Assembly (NCBI RefSeq): GCF_963169125.1 | Contig: NC_084802.1 | Coordinates: 118,176,903-118,240,902, forward strand | Direction of reading: 5' to 3' | Source of the DNA: Humulus lupulus | Lineage: Eukaryota; Streptophyta; Magnoliopsida; Rosales; Cannabaceae | Length of the DNA: 64,000 nucleotides | Part shown: one piece after another, positions 13,201 to 24,835 of the stretch | Numbering within the stretch: the stretch's first letter is position 1 | How the letters are laid out: every line of letters begins with the position of its first letter | The notes under the pieces: generated by a model | Database searches by the model: none | The model's input: only the letters and a program-made list of their open reading frames with translations | What the model was told of the DNA's origin: nothing | Made by a program: the position numbers and the translations under genes

Positions 13201-14290
13201 AATAATAATCTTTTAATCTCCCATTACCCGATAAATCCTGACAATGTACTAAATTACGAAAATACCCTTGAGCTCACCCGAGCCGGGTATTTTACCCCGT
13301 TGTGACTTTTCCGCTAACTTGCTCACCAAGATTGCCTCGTGTCGAGTAGCCCAAATATATCAACATAATAATGTGGTCTCAATCACACAGACACAAATTT
13401 ACAATTATACCCTCAGTGGGTCAAATTACAAAAATGCCCTTCTTATAAGAAACGGGCCCACATACACATTTAGTATTTCTAAACAGGCAAGCATAATTAT
13501 ATTATAATATAATTCACATAATGATATGCTCATACTATATTAACACATAATTAAAACAATTATTGCCTCCCGGCCCCCTAATCCAGGCACTAAGCCATAT
13601 TAGGGAGTTTGGGTTGTTACAGGTGTCGGGGCTGATGATAAGCGTACTGCACGTAGCTCGGCCTAAGCGAGCCGGGGTCAGCTAGATAAATAGAGGGCTC
13701 AGCGTAAGCATGCCATCCCTAAACTTTTGTGTAACTGGTTAAGATATGAACTTGATATTATATGTTTACCATTAGTTAGTTTAATGCTTGTATTCTATTA
13801 TATAATTAATCTGGTTGAGTTAAGATTGATTGATTGAATACTACTGCTGTTATGTGTGCTTGTTGTTTATGGTTTTCTTGCTGGACCTTGGCTCATGGGT
13901 GCTACGTGGTGCAGGTAAAGGCAAAGGGAAACTAGACCAGTCATGAGTTGGAGAGCTATGGGGGCGAAGTGTACATAGTCAGCTACTCGTCCGCCATGAC
14001 CGAGGGAAAGTACAGGGACTGAGCCCTAAAAACTTGTATTTTTCCATTAGGATGGCTTTTTGTTGTATTAAATTTTGTGGATTGTAATTACTACATATAC
14101 CCTGTTTTTGGGATCTCATGTATCATGCATTTGTTTTAATGAAAATTGACCGTTTATAATAAAAAAATCTTTTAACCCTAACCTGTTTGTTGACCTCAGG
14201 ATCAAATTATTGTTCAAATGACTTGATTAAAAAGTCTGGCACTATTTTAAAATACACATTGTAACGATCTTGGTTATCCAGGGCATTACA
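10250..14290 (+). repeat. Del-A 5' LTR, truncated and split by a solo LTR
   Basis: The 10250-11086 part carries the GC/CGACC-rich block (about 10510-10735) and the ACTACCCAGTTTTGTAGAATT and GAGGTAAGAAAA landmarks. The 13622-14290 part carries GCTCGGCCTAAGCGAGCCGG, the CTGGACCTTGGCTCATGGGT segment and the terminal GGGCATTACA. The two halves join cleanly across the inserted solo LTR with GGTGT duplicated. Confidence 0.65.
11092..13621 (-). mobile_element. Solo LTR, Del/Tekay family, minus orientation, inside Del-A LTR
   Basis: Plus strand starts TGTAATGCCC and ends GGGTTGTTACA, flanked by a perfect duplication GGTGT at 11087-11091 and 13622-13626. It is 2530 bp without an internal region. It inserted in reverse orientation into an LTR of its own family. 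The segment 11720-11960 holds repeated motifs of the type CCTCGACTTATAAGTCGAGC, which are short inverted repeats specific to this copy. The GC-rich block is at about 12430-12615 with CCGCGGCC. Pyrimidine-rich and open frames at 12381-13305 are not genes. Confidence 0.88.
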
Positions 14291-14293
14291 ACT

Positions 14294-14306
14294 TGGTATC
14301 AGAGTC
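14294..14306 (+). other. Del-A primer binding site
   Basis: TGGTATCAGAGTC three bases after the LTR end at 14290. It matches the initiator-methionine tRNA primer site TGGTATCAGAGC typical of plant LTR retrotransposons, with one change. Confidence 0.75.
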
Positions 14307-14664
14307 GTCTAGGTTTAATGGTTCCTAAAGACTGGTTGGGCATGTACACTCGCTGCTAAAGACAAGCTAGACTCAAGGTTTGGTAACTAAATATATGTGA
14401 TTGCATGCTTAAATGCTTAAATTAAATGTAAATGTTTTAATCTGTATGAGTAATAAGGAGCATGATATATTTATAGAGCCTGGCCCTTGATTGATGTGTG
14501 ATTATGATGAGGCATGCTTATTAGCATTGCTGTTGCATGTGAATGAATGTTTAAATGCTTGTTTGCATCTTGATTGCTTATTGTTGGTCGAGTTTCAATG
14601 ATGGACCATGAAAATAATGTAAACCTATCATCATTTAATCATTTAGTTTCTTATATTCAAGATT

Positions 14665-15037
14665 AACATTCATATCATGAACATGTTTCTTTGATTATTA
14701 AGAATTGAATTCATACTTTGAATTTGAATCTTGCTCAACATCTAGGGTTTGGAATATTGTATTATTATCATTATTCATTGTTGATTTGCAAAGAGTAAAG
14801 ACATATATTCCACACAATCAAAATCTTTATTCCTAAGTACTTTCAATTGTGTGTTTTGTATTATCAACAATGAGGGAAATTAGTTCATCTTCTACAACCT
14901 TCAAATTCTTGTTTTAATATTTGGTTTGAGTTGGACACATAACAATGAAAGAACAAAGAAAGTTCTATTTGGAAATGCTCTACATGAATGTGGATATGGA
15001 TACAATGTCTTCATCAACAAAGGATGAGACAACTTAA
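14665..15037. other. AT-rich junction between Del-A leader and Cop-1 coding region
   Basis: No ORF and no LTR is recognisable. It may hold the degraded 5' untranslated part and gag start of Cop-1: an ATGAAAGAACAAAG near 14945 could be a decayed gag start. The Cop-1 5' LTR, PBS and most of gag are not visible, so the element seems 5'-truncated. Confidence 0.3.
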
Positions 15038-15850
15038 TTGGAGTACATGCTTAAGGAGATTGGTATCATCAAATTCCTTATTTCTAAATGTCTGCCATAT
15101 TTTTGTAAGTTTGAGGTCATTTTTTATATTAAGAGTACAATGGTGAATGTTAATAAACAATTCAAGGGCTATTGTTTTATTTGTTTTGTTTGTAAAGTCA
15201 TTGATCATCATGTGGGATATGGTAATTGTAAAATTAACCATAATAAGATTGGGGTCAATACAATTGATGATGAGATCTTTGTGACCTTAATTGAATTTAA
15301 TGCATTCGATGAGGAATGTATGACAACCCTAAAGATAATTGACATGGTTCATGCATGTAGTGATGAGACTAATGCAACCTTGAAAGAAGGTGAACATGTC
15401 AATGCAATTGATGATGAGATCATTGCAAAAGAAAGTGAAGATGCTAAGGTCAATGCATTTGATGTTGAGATCATTGCAAACCTACGTAAAGATATCAAGG
15501 CCAATGCATTTGATTTTGAGATCATTGCAACCTTGAGTGAAGTTAATGCAACTCAAGGAAAGGTGCAAGGATGGTGGTATGATACTTGTGCCACCATTTA
15601 TCCAACCTATGATAAACCTCTTTTCAAAATCTTTGAAAGTGCAAAGGTGGGACTTGAAGTCCAAATGGAAAATGAAAAGAGATCCAAGGTACTTGGAAGG
15701 GCCTGCATTGATGTGTTCTTCACTAGTGGAAAGAAAGTTACCCTAATTAATGTTTTTTATGTTCCCGATATGACTAGAAATATTATGAGTGGAAGTCTAT
15801 TGAGTAAATCCGGTATCAAAATGGAGTTGGAATTCGGTAAACTCACTTGA
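15038..15850 (+). pseudogene. Cop-1 gag C-terminus and aspartic protease
   Basis: Open for about 270 codons but without a credible ATG at its 5' end. Near residues 47-66 a Cys/His cluster CFVCKVIDHHVGYGNC resembles a gag zinc knuckle with altered spacing. Residues about 110-170 are a linker of 17-residue repeats (NAIDDEIIA, NAFDVEIIA, NAFDFEIIA). The protease follows: WWYDTCATIYPT near residues 178-189, where the active site should read Asp-Thr/Ser-Gly-Ala; the Gly codon is TGT (15587-15589). Further on, VFYVPDMTRNIMSGSLLSK is the usual copia protease end. The frame ends at 15850 and the next domain is one frame over. Confidence 0.7.
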
Positions 15851-16793
15851 CTAAATTGGGCACTTTTATGGGAATGGGTTATACATGTGATAGAATGATC
15901 AAACTTTGTGCTCTTGATAGTGACAATAATGATATGGCATCTAAATATTGCAATGTGATTAATTATAATTCTATTACTTTGTGGCATAATAGACTTGCAC
16001 ATATAGGTCATAGCACAATTAAAAGAGTTTTTAAATGTGGATTAATTAATTGTGATGTGAATAAGCATGATAAATGTGAATTATGTGTTAAATATAAAAT
16101 GTTAAAGAAACATTTTTCAAGTGTTGATAGATGTTCAAACTTGCTAGATTTAATACATAGTGATTTATGTGAATTGAATGGTATGTTGACTAGAGGAGAA
16201 AATAGATACTCCATGACTTTTATAGATGATTGTTCTAGGTATACTTATTTGTATTTACTTAAGAGGAAGGATGAGGCATTTAATGCATTTAAAATCTATA
16301 ACTCTGAAGTAGAAAATCAATTGGAAAAGAAAATAAAGACTCTTAGAAGTGATAGAGGTGGTGAATACTTTTCAAATGACTTCAATGTGTTTTGTGAACA
16401 ACATGGAATTATACATGAATGCGCTGCACCATACACTCCACAACAAAATGGAATAGCTAAAAGAAAGAATATGACTTACCTTGAGATGATTACCTCTATG
16501 GTTTTACATGCTAAATTGTGTTATAATTTGTGGGGTGAAGCTTTGCTTGCTGCGTGTCATATATTGAATCGGTTCCTATGAAAAAGAACAATGTGTCTCC
16601 ATACGATTTATGGAGAGGAAATAATTCTAACCTAGGCTATCTTAAAGTGTGGGGGTGCCTTGCTTATTGCAAGAGCATGGAGCCTAAAAGGACTAAGTTG
16701 GGTCCAAGGGTCGTAAAGTGTGCATTTGTTGGCTATACCTCAAATAGCAAGGACTATAGGCTATTTGACTTGGAGTCTAATGTGATAATTTAA
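15847..16793 (+). pseudogene. Cop-1 integrase (GAG-pre-integrase and DDE core)
   Basis: LWHNRLAHIGH and KCELCVKYK give the HHCC zinc-binding region. The catalytic core follows with LIHSDLCE (first Asp), FIDDCSRYTYLY (second Asp) and APYTPQQNGIAKRKN. In copia integrases the third acidic residue is the Glu of the ERKN motif; here the codon at 16459-16461 is AAA (Lys), so the triad is broken. The frame closes near 16581 and continues in another frame (LWGEALLAACHILNR, then SPYDLWRGN...FVGYTSNSKDYRLFDLES) up to 16793, so there is at least one indel. Function in an intact copy: cDNA insertion. Confidence 0.8.
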
Positions 16794-17123
16794 TCAAGAG
16801 AATATGTTGTATTGTGATAGCAACTCTCAAGAACCCACAGGTGTTGGAGAATCTCTTAAAGAGAAAGATCTGAAGGTTCATGAGCAACATGTATTTCCTC
16901 GGAGAAGCCAAAGGCTTAATGAGTCGGGCTCAATTGAGAAATGTTCTCAAGTAGAGATACTCTACGGTATACTTGAAGAAGTCACATGGAAATTTCCTAT
17001 GATTCTTCAAGTTGAGGATGATCCCAAAACCTACCTAGAAGCAATGTCTTCGTTAGACTATGTTTTTGGAAGGAGGCAATAAATGATGAGATGGATTCAA
17101 TTAATTAAAACCACACATGGGAA

Positions 17124-18029
17124 TTGGTATACCTTCCACAAGGTTCAAAACCAATTACGTGCAAGTGGGTATTTCAGAGGAAATATCACACCGATGGCAA
17201 ATTACAAACCTTCAAGACAAGACTAGTAGCCAAAGGGTTTAAACAAAAGGAAGGAGTCGATTATTTTGACACGTATGCACCGGTTGCTAGAACACCCACT
17301 ATAAGAGTACTATTTTCCTTATCATCAATATATAACCATTATGTTCATCAATTGGATGTCAAAACAGCATTCCTAAATGGAGATCTCGATGAGGAGATTT
17401 ATATGGAACAACCAGAGGGTTTTGTGCTAAGGGAAAATGAACATAAAGTGTGTAGGCTTGTTAAATCATTATATGGTTTAAAGCAAGCACCGAAAAAATG
17501 GCATGAGAAATTTGATAAAGCCATAATTTTGGATGGGTTTAGACACAATAATGCGGACAAGTGCTTATACTCTAAGACTTGTGATGACTATGTCATCTTG
17601 GTGTGTCTATATGTTGATTTTGAGTAATGATATGAACGGCATAATGGAAACGAAGAGGTTTATATCTTCCAATTTCAAGATGAAATACCTTGGAGAGGTT
17701 GATACCATCTTGGGTATAAAAGTGAGAAGAAATAGTGGGGGTTATACCTTAAGTCAAGAACACTATGTTGAGAAAGTTCTTGACAAGTTTAGTCATCTCA
17801 AAATCAAAGAGTAAAATACACCATTTGATTCAAGCATAAAGGTTGAAAAGAATAATGGTAGAGCAGTGGCTCAACTTGAGTATGCAAGTGCATTAGGGAG
17901 TCTAAGGTACGCCGCTCATTGTACAAGGGTTGATATTTCATATGCGGCTAGTAAACTAAGTAGGTTTACTAGCAATCCAAGTATGGAACATTAGAAAACG
18001 ATTGAGAGAGTTCTAGGGTACCATAAAAG
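17124..18029 (+). pseudogene. Cop-1 reverse transcriptase, cut off in early RNase H
   Basis: Copia RT motifs are visible in order: CKWVFQRKYHTDG, RLVAKGFKQKEGVDY, TYAPVARTPTIR, HQLDVKTAFLNGDLDEEIYM, QPEGFV and LYGLKQAPKKWHEKF. The active-site YVDD is broken: the frame reads LYVDFE and stops at 17627, and resumes in another frame as LILSNDMNG...MKYLGEVDTILGI, so the second Asp is lost together with an out-of-frame deletion. A third piece (17820-18029) carries LGSLRYAAHCTRVDISYA and then ends at GYHK before RNase H. A linker ORF at 16804-17082 lies between integrase and RT. Confidence 0.85.
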
Positions 18030-19194
18030 TGTTGGGGTTTTATGTCCTAATTAAAACCCAATTTCTTTGTAATCTCATTTATTATCAATAAAAGAATAGA
18101 AATCATTTTTTGACTTGGTCAATCACTTTGCTCACATGTTTTATTTTCATGATTATTTGTTTAATATACACTTCTATTAAATCCCGAGCATATAGCTAAT
18201 CGTATTTATAGTGACATAATCACAGTGGAATATAAATATGATTATATGTTCAAATATAAGTTAGTCCTAAGATTAGTCAGTGCACAGGAATTACACTGAC
18301 TTGCCAATCTACGATATGTTCTACTTACACATTACAATATTATGTTCTTTCCAGAACATTAGTAAAGTAGATAAGATCGGATGTATTTGTTACATCGGAC
18401 ATGACTGATATGGACACTTGATAGGATAAGTAAACATATCGTTATTATCTATTTTAGTCATATCATATGGTTGGCCATAGGTCAATTCAATCTCAATTTT
18501 GAGTGGTTAGTATTCTAACTGGTTGTATTATTTGAGTTCTTTGTCTTGTTCGTTACCAGCTTACCCTATGGACTAGCCCATACTTACATCTTGGGAACTC
18601 GGTAGTATAATTGAGTGGGAGTGTTAATCATAGATATGAACATCTATAGCTTCTACTGAAGAAGTGAAATGATGGTTTCCTTTTAGTTTGGTTCAAGGTG
18701 TTAAATGATAGAGATCTCATTTCAGTAATTAATATTAGTTTACTGAAATATCATTTACAAGGAACTACATGTTTTAAGGATAAAATACAATGAGGGGTAA
18801 AACGGTATTTTAGTCACATCTCATTGTAGACCGTCTATAGAGGATTGAGTGACAATTATGGTTGTAACAATGGATAATCAATAGCATATCTATATTTGTT
18901 ATAGAGCATTCTATGAATTCAAGAGTGCAATTCCAAGTCTTTAGTGGAGTCACGAGGAATTAATAAGTTAGTAAATTTATTTGTTAGATTTATGATAACT
19001 TATTGGAGTTTGATTTCATCGTCCCATGGTCCCCACTGTACCTTGGAAAAAATCATCTAGATAGTCTCAATTAATAGATTTAATTATTACTTAGAATTAT
19101 CAAAGTTGACCAGGTCAATTTTGGATAGTTTCACATAGTAATACAATTCAGAGAAGAAAAGAAAAATTATGACATATTTATTAATTAAGATAAA

Positions 19195-20994
19195 TTGGTA
19201 TCTAAACGACTCAAAATTGCTAATAAGGCTTGAGGACCTTGATTAGCATGTCAGGAGGGCATAATTGGTATATATGTATGATTTAGTGTTTAAATGCATG
19301 ATTAAATGATTATATGTGAATAAATGATTAAATACATGTGTTAGGAGTATTAAATATGCATGTGGGCCCTAATTAGTTTATAAGAGCATATTTGTAATTT
19401 GAACTCGTTGAGGGTATGATTTTGAGTTATGTGTCGTGTTTCCGGAATGAGGAGATCCTGTCCTGTGGTATTAGTCGAGAGTCACGATTGTGGTAAGGGA
19501 TATTTAGTTGAGGTTGGTAACCATTAGTAACCTTGGTGTTAGTGGTATTAGTGAAATAAGAAGGGAAAAGTGGTATTTCAGTTAGAGTGGTGAAATAACT
19601 TAGCTACCCTTGAGGTTTAGTGTATGGCTCAGTTTGAGGAGGGGTAGGATGGTCTTTTAGTGTTAAAATTAGAAACCCACAGCTGAAGGAAAAGACTCTC
19701 ATGTGTTAGACTCCTTCAGATTATTGCTTGGGTCATTTGGTTCAATTTTGAAGAAGAGAGAAACAGAGCACAAGTCATGAGAGCTGGGTTTTGAAGGAAT
19801 TAAAGAGTGAAATCAATTTGAAGAAGGGATTAGCAGCCATCCACACTTAGAAATTTCGAATTTGGTAAGAAGTTTATTTTTTCTGGTTTTTGGTTTTCAC
19901 TTGTTATTGTAAGTTCTGAGTTTAATTTTTGAAAATTGGGTTGTTGGGATGAAGTTTGAGGACCACTAGCTTGGCAACTGAGGGTTGAAGCTTGGAGTGA
20001 CATTAGAGGCAGCCAAGGGTCGGATTCCTCTTTAAGGTAATGATTTTTGACCCTTGATTGTCTTGAGTTTTTTTGTTTTCAATTAGTGTTCTTGAGCTTC
20101 AAAGCTCAATTTTGATTTCTGTGTTTGATGAGGATTTTAGCTAAGTTGTAGTGTTATTATGTTGTTTTGGGTGAGCTATAGTGGTTTATCAGCTCAATTT
20201 TTTGTTTGGTTGATGATTGGGGAAGATTTTTGAAGCTTTAGCTCAGGGAGGTTTGAAGAGGGAAACCCAGCAATTTGCATTTCTGGTACTAGCGTTGTAG
20301 GGCTAGGTTGGGAGCGCTACAATGCTAGTTTACGTTTCTAGGGGGCTAAAGTCTCTGACTCTAGCGCTGTAGCACCCATCAGGTAGCGCTGTAGTGCTAC
20401 TCAGCTTTCAAAACCTGATTTTTGGGTAGTTTTTAGGGTTGTTATCCAGGGGCTCAGGGGTCGATTCCACCACACCGTTTGGTGGAATTGGAGTTCTCGA
20501 GAGCTTGGGATTGGTTCTGAGATTAGTTTATGAAATCGAATTATAATGAGGGTTCTACTTATGGTTTGTGACTAGGTGATCATTTGGGCTTTGGGACAGG
20601 ATTGTACTCGAGGGGCCGTCTCTTGAAATATAGTGCAAGTGTAAAAGGTAAGAAAAATACACCCTTTTGTGTGGTTGTGATGGGACTAAGGGTTCCCTAT
20701 ATTTAATACAAATATTGTATGATTATGATTTTCCATGTGAGCATGAAATAAACGACCTAAGAGTGCCGGGAATGATATTTGCGCACAGGATGAGGCTCGG
20801 CCACTGAGAGCTGAGGTCAATTAAATAATCATTGAGCTCGGCCAAAGCGAGCCAGAGTCAGTGACTTAAATTAAGGGTACCCTGAGTATTGCATGATGAG
20901 TATGATATGTTTATTATTGTAAATCTGACATTTATGGATTGTTGTGTATTGAGATCAATGGCTTGTGAAGCATTGATTTCCATCACTGGTTATG
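19195..20994 (+). repeat. Del-B 5' LTR, first part
   Basis: Family landmarks: AATTGCTAATAAGGCTTGAGG at the start, GTGGGCCCTAATTAG near 19361, a block of GTAGCGCT/AGCGCTACA palindromes at 20285-20400 where sister LTRs carry CCGCGGCC motifs, CACACCGTTTGGTGGAATT near 20470, and GAGCTCGGCCAAAGCGAGCC near 20835. It is interrupted after GGTTATG by Del-C and resumes at 30531 with TGTCTGTCATAACACGCT, matching the unbroken 3' LTR at 34341. Confidence 0.8.
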
Positions 20995-23296
20995 TGTAAC
21001 ATCCTGGATAGTCAAGACCGTTACAATGTGTACTTATAAAGGTGCAGGACTTGCTAATCAAGTCATTAACTTGAAAACGTGTCACTGAGCATGTGAAAGC
21101 TAAGGTTAAAAAGTTTTGGTCTCAAAAGACTCATTTCATTTATTTAAAATGTAGTAAACATGGGATCCCATACGAAAACAAAGTTAGAATAAGTTTACAG
21201 ACTCCCCAAAAGTACTTCCGTATCCACTAGCCATACTAAGGCAAAACAGACAGTCTTTAGGTTCCATATCCTTGCTTAGATCTCAACCATGGAGGCCGAG
21301 CACCTGGCTATGTACATTCCGCTCGCTGAGCTCTCCAATCAGGGCTGATCTAACTTGCCCTTGCCTTTACCTGCACCACGTAGCACCCGTGAGCCAAGGC
21401 CCAGCAAGAAAACATCATAAGCAACTCAAACAATATTAACAGGCAATTAGTTCAATATGCATGTATTCTCATCAGATAATCCTCAACAGACATTCAGCAT
21501 ATGCAATCCAATTCAAGATACATTCTATCACATATAACATTCATATCACATAATATTCAGGGCCGACGACTTAGGCCGCACCCTCTATTTAACCCACTGA
21601 CTCCGACCCGCTTAAACCGAGCTCAATGCATAATAAGCTGTCCACGGCTACCAGTGGCCGAGCCGCGCCCTGTGCGCTAGAGAAACCCTTGGCTCCCTTA
21701 GGCCGTTGGTTCACTAAATGGCTTGCATGGCATAATACCATCTTTTCAAGCATATACAATAGGGAGCCCATAGTCCCGTCACATATATTCAACCAGGTGC
21801 AGTTTTCTTACCTTTAGTCTATACAATTATTGATTACGAGCAATGCTCCTCAAGCACGATCTGTTCCCGGGTCTAAGCCTTTATCACCTAGTCAAAACCA
21901 AGGTATAAGGTTCCATTAATACTTGGATATAGGTTTCTGGTTATAAAACTAACTTCCGGGAATCCGAATTCCACCAAGCACGGTGGTGAAACCAATCCCG
22001 AGCACACTAGACCACCTTCCCATGCCTAAAACCCTCAAAAACTCATGTGTGCAACCAAGGGCTGCGGCCGCCGAAGCCTAGACGCGGCCCTAGCCTCAAA
22101 ACAGAAACCTTCCCATGCTAAACCACACACGCGCCGCGACCCTTGCCTTGGGCGCCGCGGCGCCCTCCCTTGGCCGAGCCTCCTTGGCTCCTTTGCATGC
22201 TAGGGCCACAGCGCTCTAGAACAGAGTCGTGGCCCTCCCCTTCGAACCCAGAATTTACACCATTTCTAAGCCTGAAACCTCACCTTGGACCACCCCAAAG
22301 CTCCCCAACTCCTAAACAATTAATCCCAACTCCTTTAACATGATCTAAACAACATAATTCCACAAAAAACACAACCTAGCACACTCTAATCTTCTCCTTT
22401 CAATTTCTGAAACCCAAAAGCTATAAACCAGCCATTCAAACCCAATTTAAAACCTCTAAACCAGGAGTTAAAGCTTACCTTTCCCGTTGAATCACCTCAC
22501 CAAGCTATAGCCAAGCTAAGTCCCCAAGTTTCCTTCTTAATTCTTCCTTAAAACATTAAAACCATATTTGCTTCAACACTTAACCAAAACCCAGCTAGAA
22601 CTCAGAATTCAACCATAGAAAAGAAAATTAAATGCTTACCTTAATTCCTGTTTTTGTTCTTGATTTACTCTTGAGCTAGACCTCCAAATCCACACCACAA
22701 ATCTCAGAAATTCCAGCTTGTTCCCCCTTAAGTTGTCTATGTTTTCTTTCCTTCCCTTTGTTTTCCTTTGAGCGTGAAAGAGAATTGAGATAAAAGCTTT
22801 TAGTCAATTTATGTTTTTCTTCTAAAAGCTTCCTTATGTCTAACTTACCCGTTAAGTCAATCCCGAGGCTCGAGGTGCCGAAACCGTCCCCGAGGCCAAA
22901 ATGGTAAAATCCCCCAATATTCCCGCCTAGACATCCTAACCTCAAATATATCTCCATATATTTATTTTCATGACCCGATAGTCCAAATCTCCACCCGCTA
23001 TCTAAAAATATCCTCGACTTTTCCAAAGTCATATCTTAAGTCCCGTTGTGACTTTTCCCCGCTACCTGACCCTAGAATCGTCTTGGGTCGTGCTCTGCGA
23101 ACCTATCCACATAATAATGTGGTTCTCACATATATCACATATTTATTTCATATTATACTACCACATAATACCATCAATTATCATATAAACGTTACTAAAC
23201 ATATAATTACTCATTAAATCACAATTATTCCATTAATACCCTCCTGGCACACTAATCAAGGCCCTTAAACCTTATTAGTGATTTTGGGTCGTTACA
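20995..23296 (-). repeat. Del-C 3' LTR
   Basis: Plus strand TGTAACATCCTGG...GGGTCGTTACA, 2302 bp. It differs from the 5' LTR mainly by a 54-bp segment (23117-23170) bounded by direct repeats CCACATAATA. Small ORFs at 21589-21817 and 22143-22343 recur in the other LTR because the DNA is duplicated, not because they are genes. Confidence 0.9.
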
Positions 23297-23314
23297 ACTA
23301 TCCCCTCCTACTAA
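23297..23314 (-). other. Del-C polypurine tract
   Basis: Minus strand TTAGTAGGAGGGGATAGT immediately before the 3' LTR start TGTAACGACCC. It would prime plus-strand synthesis. Confidence 0.7.
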
Positions 23315-23353
23315 GAATTTTGTCCTCAAAATTTACCTGAATAACTCGGGATA

Positions 23354-24835
23354 CTAATCCCGCATCGCCGCCTCTAGCTCCCAGGTCGCTTCCTCGACCT
23401 TGTTATTCCTCCATAATACTTTTACTAACGGAATCGTCTTATTCCGCAAAACTTTATCCTTCCGATCCAAAATCTGAACCGGTCTCTCCTCATAGGACAA
23501 GTCCGTCTGCAGCTCCAAGTCCTCATACCTCAACACATGTGTTGTATCAGAAACATACTTCCGCAACATAGAGACATGGAACACGTTATGAACTCCTGAT
23601 AGAGACGGTGGCAGGGCCAGCCTATAAGCCACCTGCCCAACCCTCTCTAAGATCTCAAAGGGTCCAACAAACCGAGGGCTCAGCTTGCCCTTCACTCCAA
23701 ACCTCCTCACACCCCTCAACGGTGAAACTCGCAGAAACACATGGTCTCCAACCTGGAACTCCACGTTCCTACGCTTAGGGTCAGCGTAGCTCTTCTGTCT
23801 ACTCTGCGAGGCAAGCATCCTAGCTCGAATCTTTTCAATGGCTTCATTAGTCTTCTGAACCATATCTGGCCCCAAATATCTTCTCTCACCCATCTCATCC
23901 CAGTGAATAGGTGATCTACATCTCCTTCCATACAACATCTCATAAGGAGTCACTCCAATCGTGGACTGATAACTGTTATTATATGAAAACTCGATCAATG
24001 GGAGATACTTACTCCACGAACCCTCGAAGTCAATCGCACATGCCCTAAGCATGTCCTCCAATACCTGAATCATCCTCTCAGACTGTCCATCAGTCTGAGG
24101 ATGAAAAGCTGTGCTAAACTTTAACTGAGTCCCCATGGCTTTCTGCAGAGCTCCCCAGAACTTAGAGGTAAAGATAGGGTCTCGATCAGATACAATAGAC
24201 TTTGGAACCCCATGGAGACGAACTATCTCCCTCACATATAGCTCTGCATACTGTTCCACGGTATAAGTCGATCTTACTGGTAGAAAATGAGTTGACTTGG
24301 TGTATCTGTCCATTATCACCCACACCGAGTCATGAAGTCCAACTGTCCTGGGTAATCCCCCCACGAAATCCATCGTAATATCCTCCCACTTCCACTCTGG
24401 GATACCCAAAGGCTGCAGCAATCCCACTGGTCGTTGATGCTCAGCCTTAACCTGCTGACAGGTTAAACATCTAGATACATACTCAACTACATCCTTCTTC
24501 ATCCCGGGCCACCAGTATAATGTCCGTAGATCCTGATACATCTTCGTGGTACTCGGATGAAGTGAGTATGGCGTAGTGTGGGACTCATCCAATATCTCAC
24601 GTCTAATCCCCTCATCCGCCGGAACACATATCCATTCCTGATATCGGAGCAAACCTATCTCTGAAACTGAATAATCCTTAGCTGTCCCCACTAAGGCATG
24701 CTGCCTACTGTCCTGCAACTGCACATCTGTCAACTGACCCTCCTTGACCCGCTCCAACAGGGTCGACTGCAAAGTGATACTGGCTAACTGGCCCACCACC
24801 AGTTCTATCTTTGCCCTGACCATCTCATCAGCCAA
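23354..24835 (-). CDS. Del-C integrase with C-terminal chromodomain
   Basis: 493 codons open. The HHCC zinc-binding region reads [19 protein letters not shown]...[11 protein letters not shown]. The DDE core has [13 protein letters not shown] (Asp), [14 protein letters not shown] (Asp) and [20 protein letters not shown] (Glu), so the triad is intact. Then come [15 protein letters not shown], a GPY/F-like module [20 protein letters not shown], and a chromodomain near residues 445-493 ([21 protein letters not shown]...[13 protein letters not shown]). Such a chromodomain defines the chromoviruses and is known to steer integration through histone marks. A TAG at 23354-23356 stops the protein just before the usual YPELFR tail, still visible downstream. 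The start here is internal, after the frameshift from RNase H. Confidence 0.93.
   Translation of the reverse strand: MADEMVRAKIELVVGQLASITLQSTLLERVKEGQLTDVQLQDSRQHALVGTAKDYSVSEIGLLRYQEWICVPADEGIRREILDESHTTPYSLHPSTTKMYQDLRTLYWWPGMKKDVVEYVSRCLTCQQVKAEHQRPVGLLQPLGIPEWKWEDITMDFVGGLPRTVGLHDSVWVIMDRYTKSTHFLPVRSTYTVEQYAELYVREIVRLHGVPKSIVSDRDPIFTSKFWGALQKAMGTQLKFSTAFHPQTDGQSERMIQVLEDMLRACAIDFEGSWSKYLPLIEFSYNNSYQSTIGVTPYEMLYGRRCRSPIHWDEMGERRYLGPDMVQKTNEAIEKIRARMLASQSRQKSYADPKRRNVEFQVGDHVFLRVSPLRGVRRFGVKGKLSPRFVGPFEILERVGQVAYRLALPPSLSGVHNVFHVSMLRKYVSDTTHVLRYEDLELQTDLSYEERPVQILDRKDKVLRNKTIPLVKVLWRNNKVEEATWELEAAMRD

Larger units (their letters stand above)
10250..14665 (+). mobile_element. Del-A: 5'-truncated Del/Tekay element (LTR, PBS, leader only)
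   Basis: Plus-strand Del LTR from about 10250 to 14290 (interrupted by a solo LTR), then PBS and untranslated leader up to about 14665. The leader is collinear with that of Del-B at 31030-31450: GCTGCTAAAGACAAGCT near 14353 matches GTTGCTAAAGACAAGCT near 31091, and TGGACCATG...CCTATCATCA near 14600 matches TGGATTATG...CCTGTCATCA near 31381. The first several hundred bases of the LTR, including TGTAA, are missing; the break joins Tat-A aORF 3' sequence. Its gag-pol is not in the window, because Cop-1 and everything nested in Cop-1 follow. The junction with Cop-1 is only approximate. Confidence 0.6.
14940..18029 (+). mobile_element. Cop-1: decayed Ty1/copia element without recognisable LTRs
   Basis: Polyprotein remnants appear in the copia order: knuckle-like region, protease, GAG-pre-integrase, integrase core, then RT. 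Integrase before RT separates copia from gypsy. The series stops at 18029 at the start of RNase H, where a new LTR (TGTTGGGG) begins. The coding pieces lie in several frames with stops and indels. It sits inside the leader of Del-A. The remaining RNase H and 3' LTR would be beyond the right edge, after all the nested elements. Confidence 0.75.

Noticed and set aside
21589..21817. Small ORFs conserved at 21589-21817 and 28881-29109
   Set aside because: The similarity reflects the duplicated LTRs of one element. Homologous LTRs elsewhere (for example 33982-34173) do not keep the frame.
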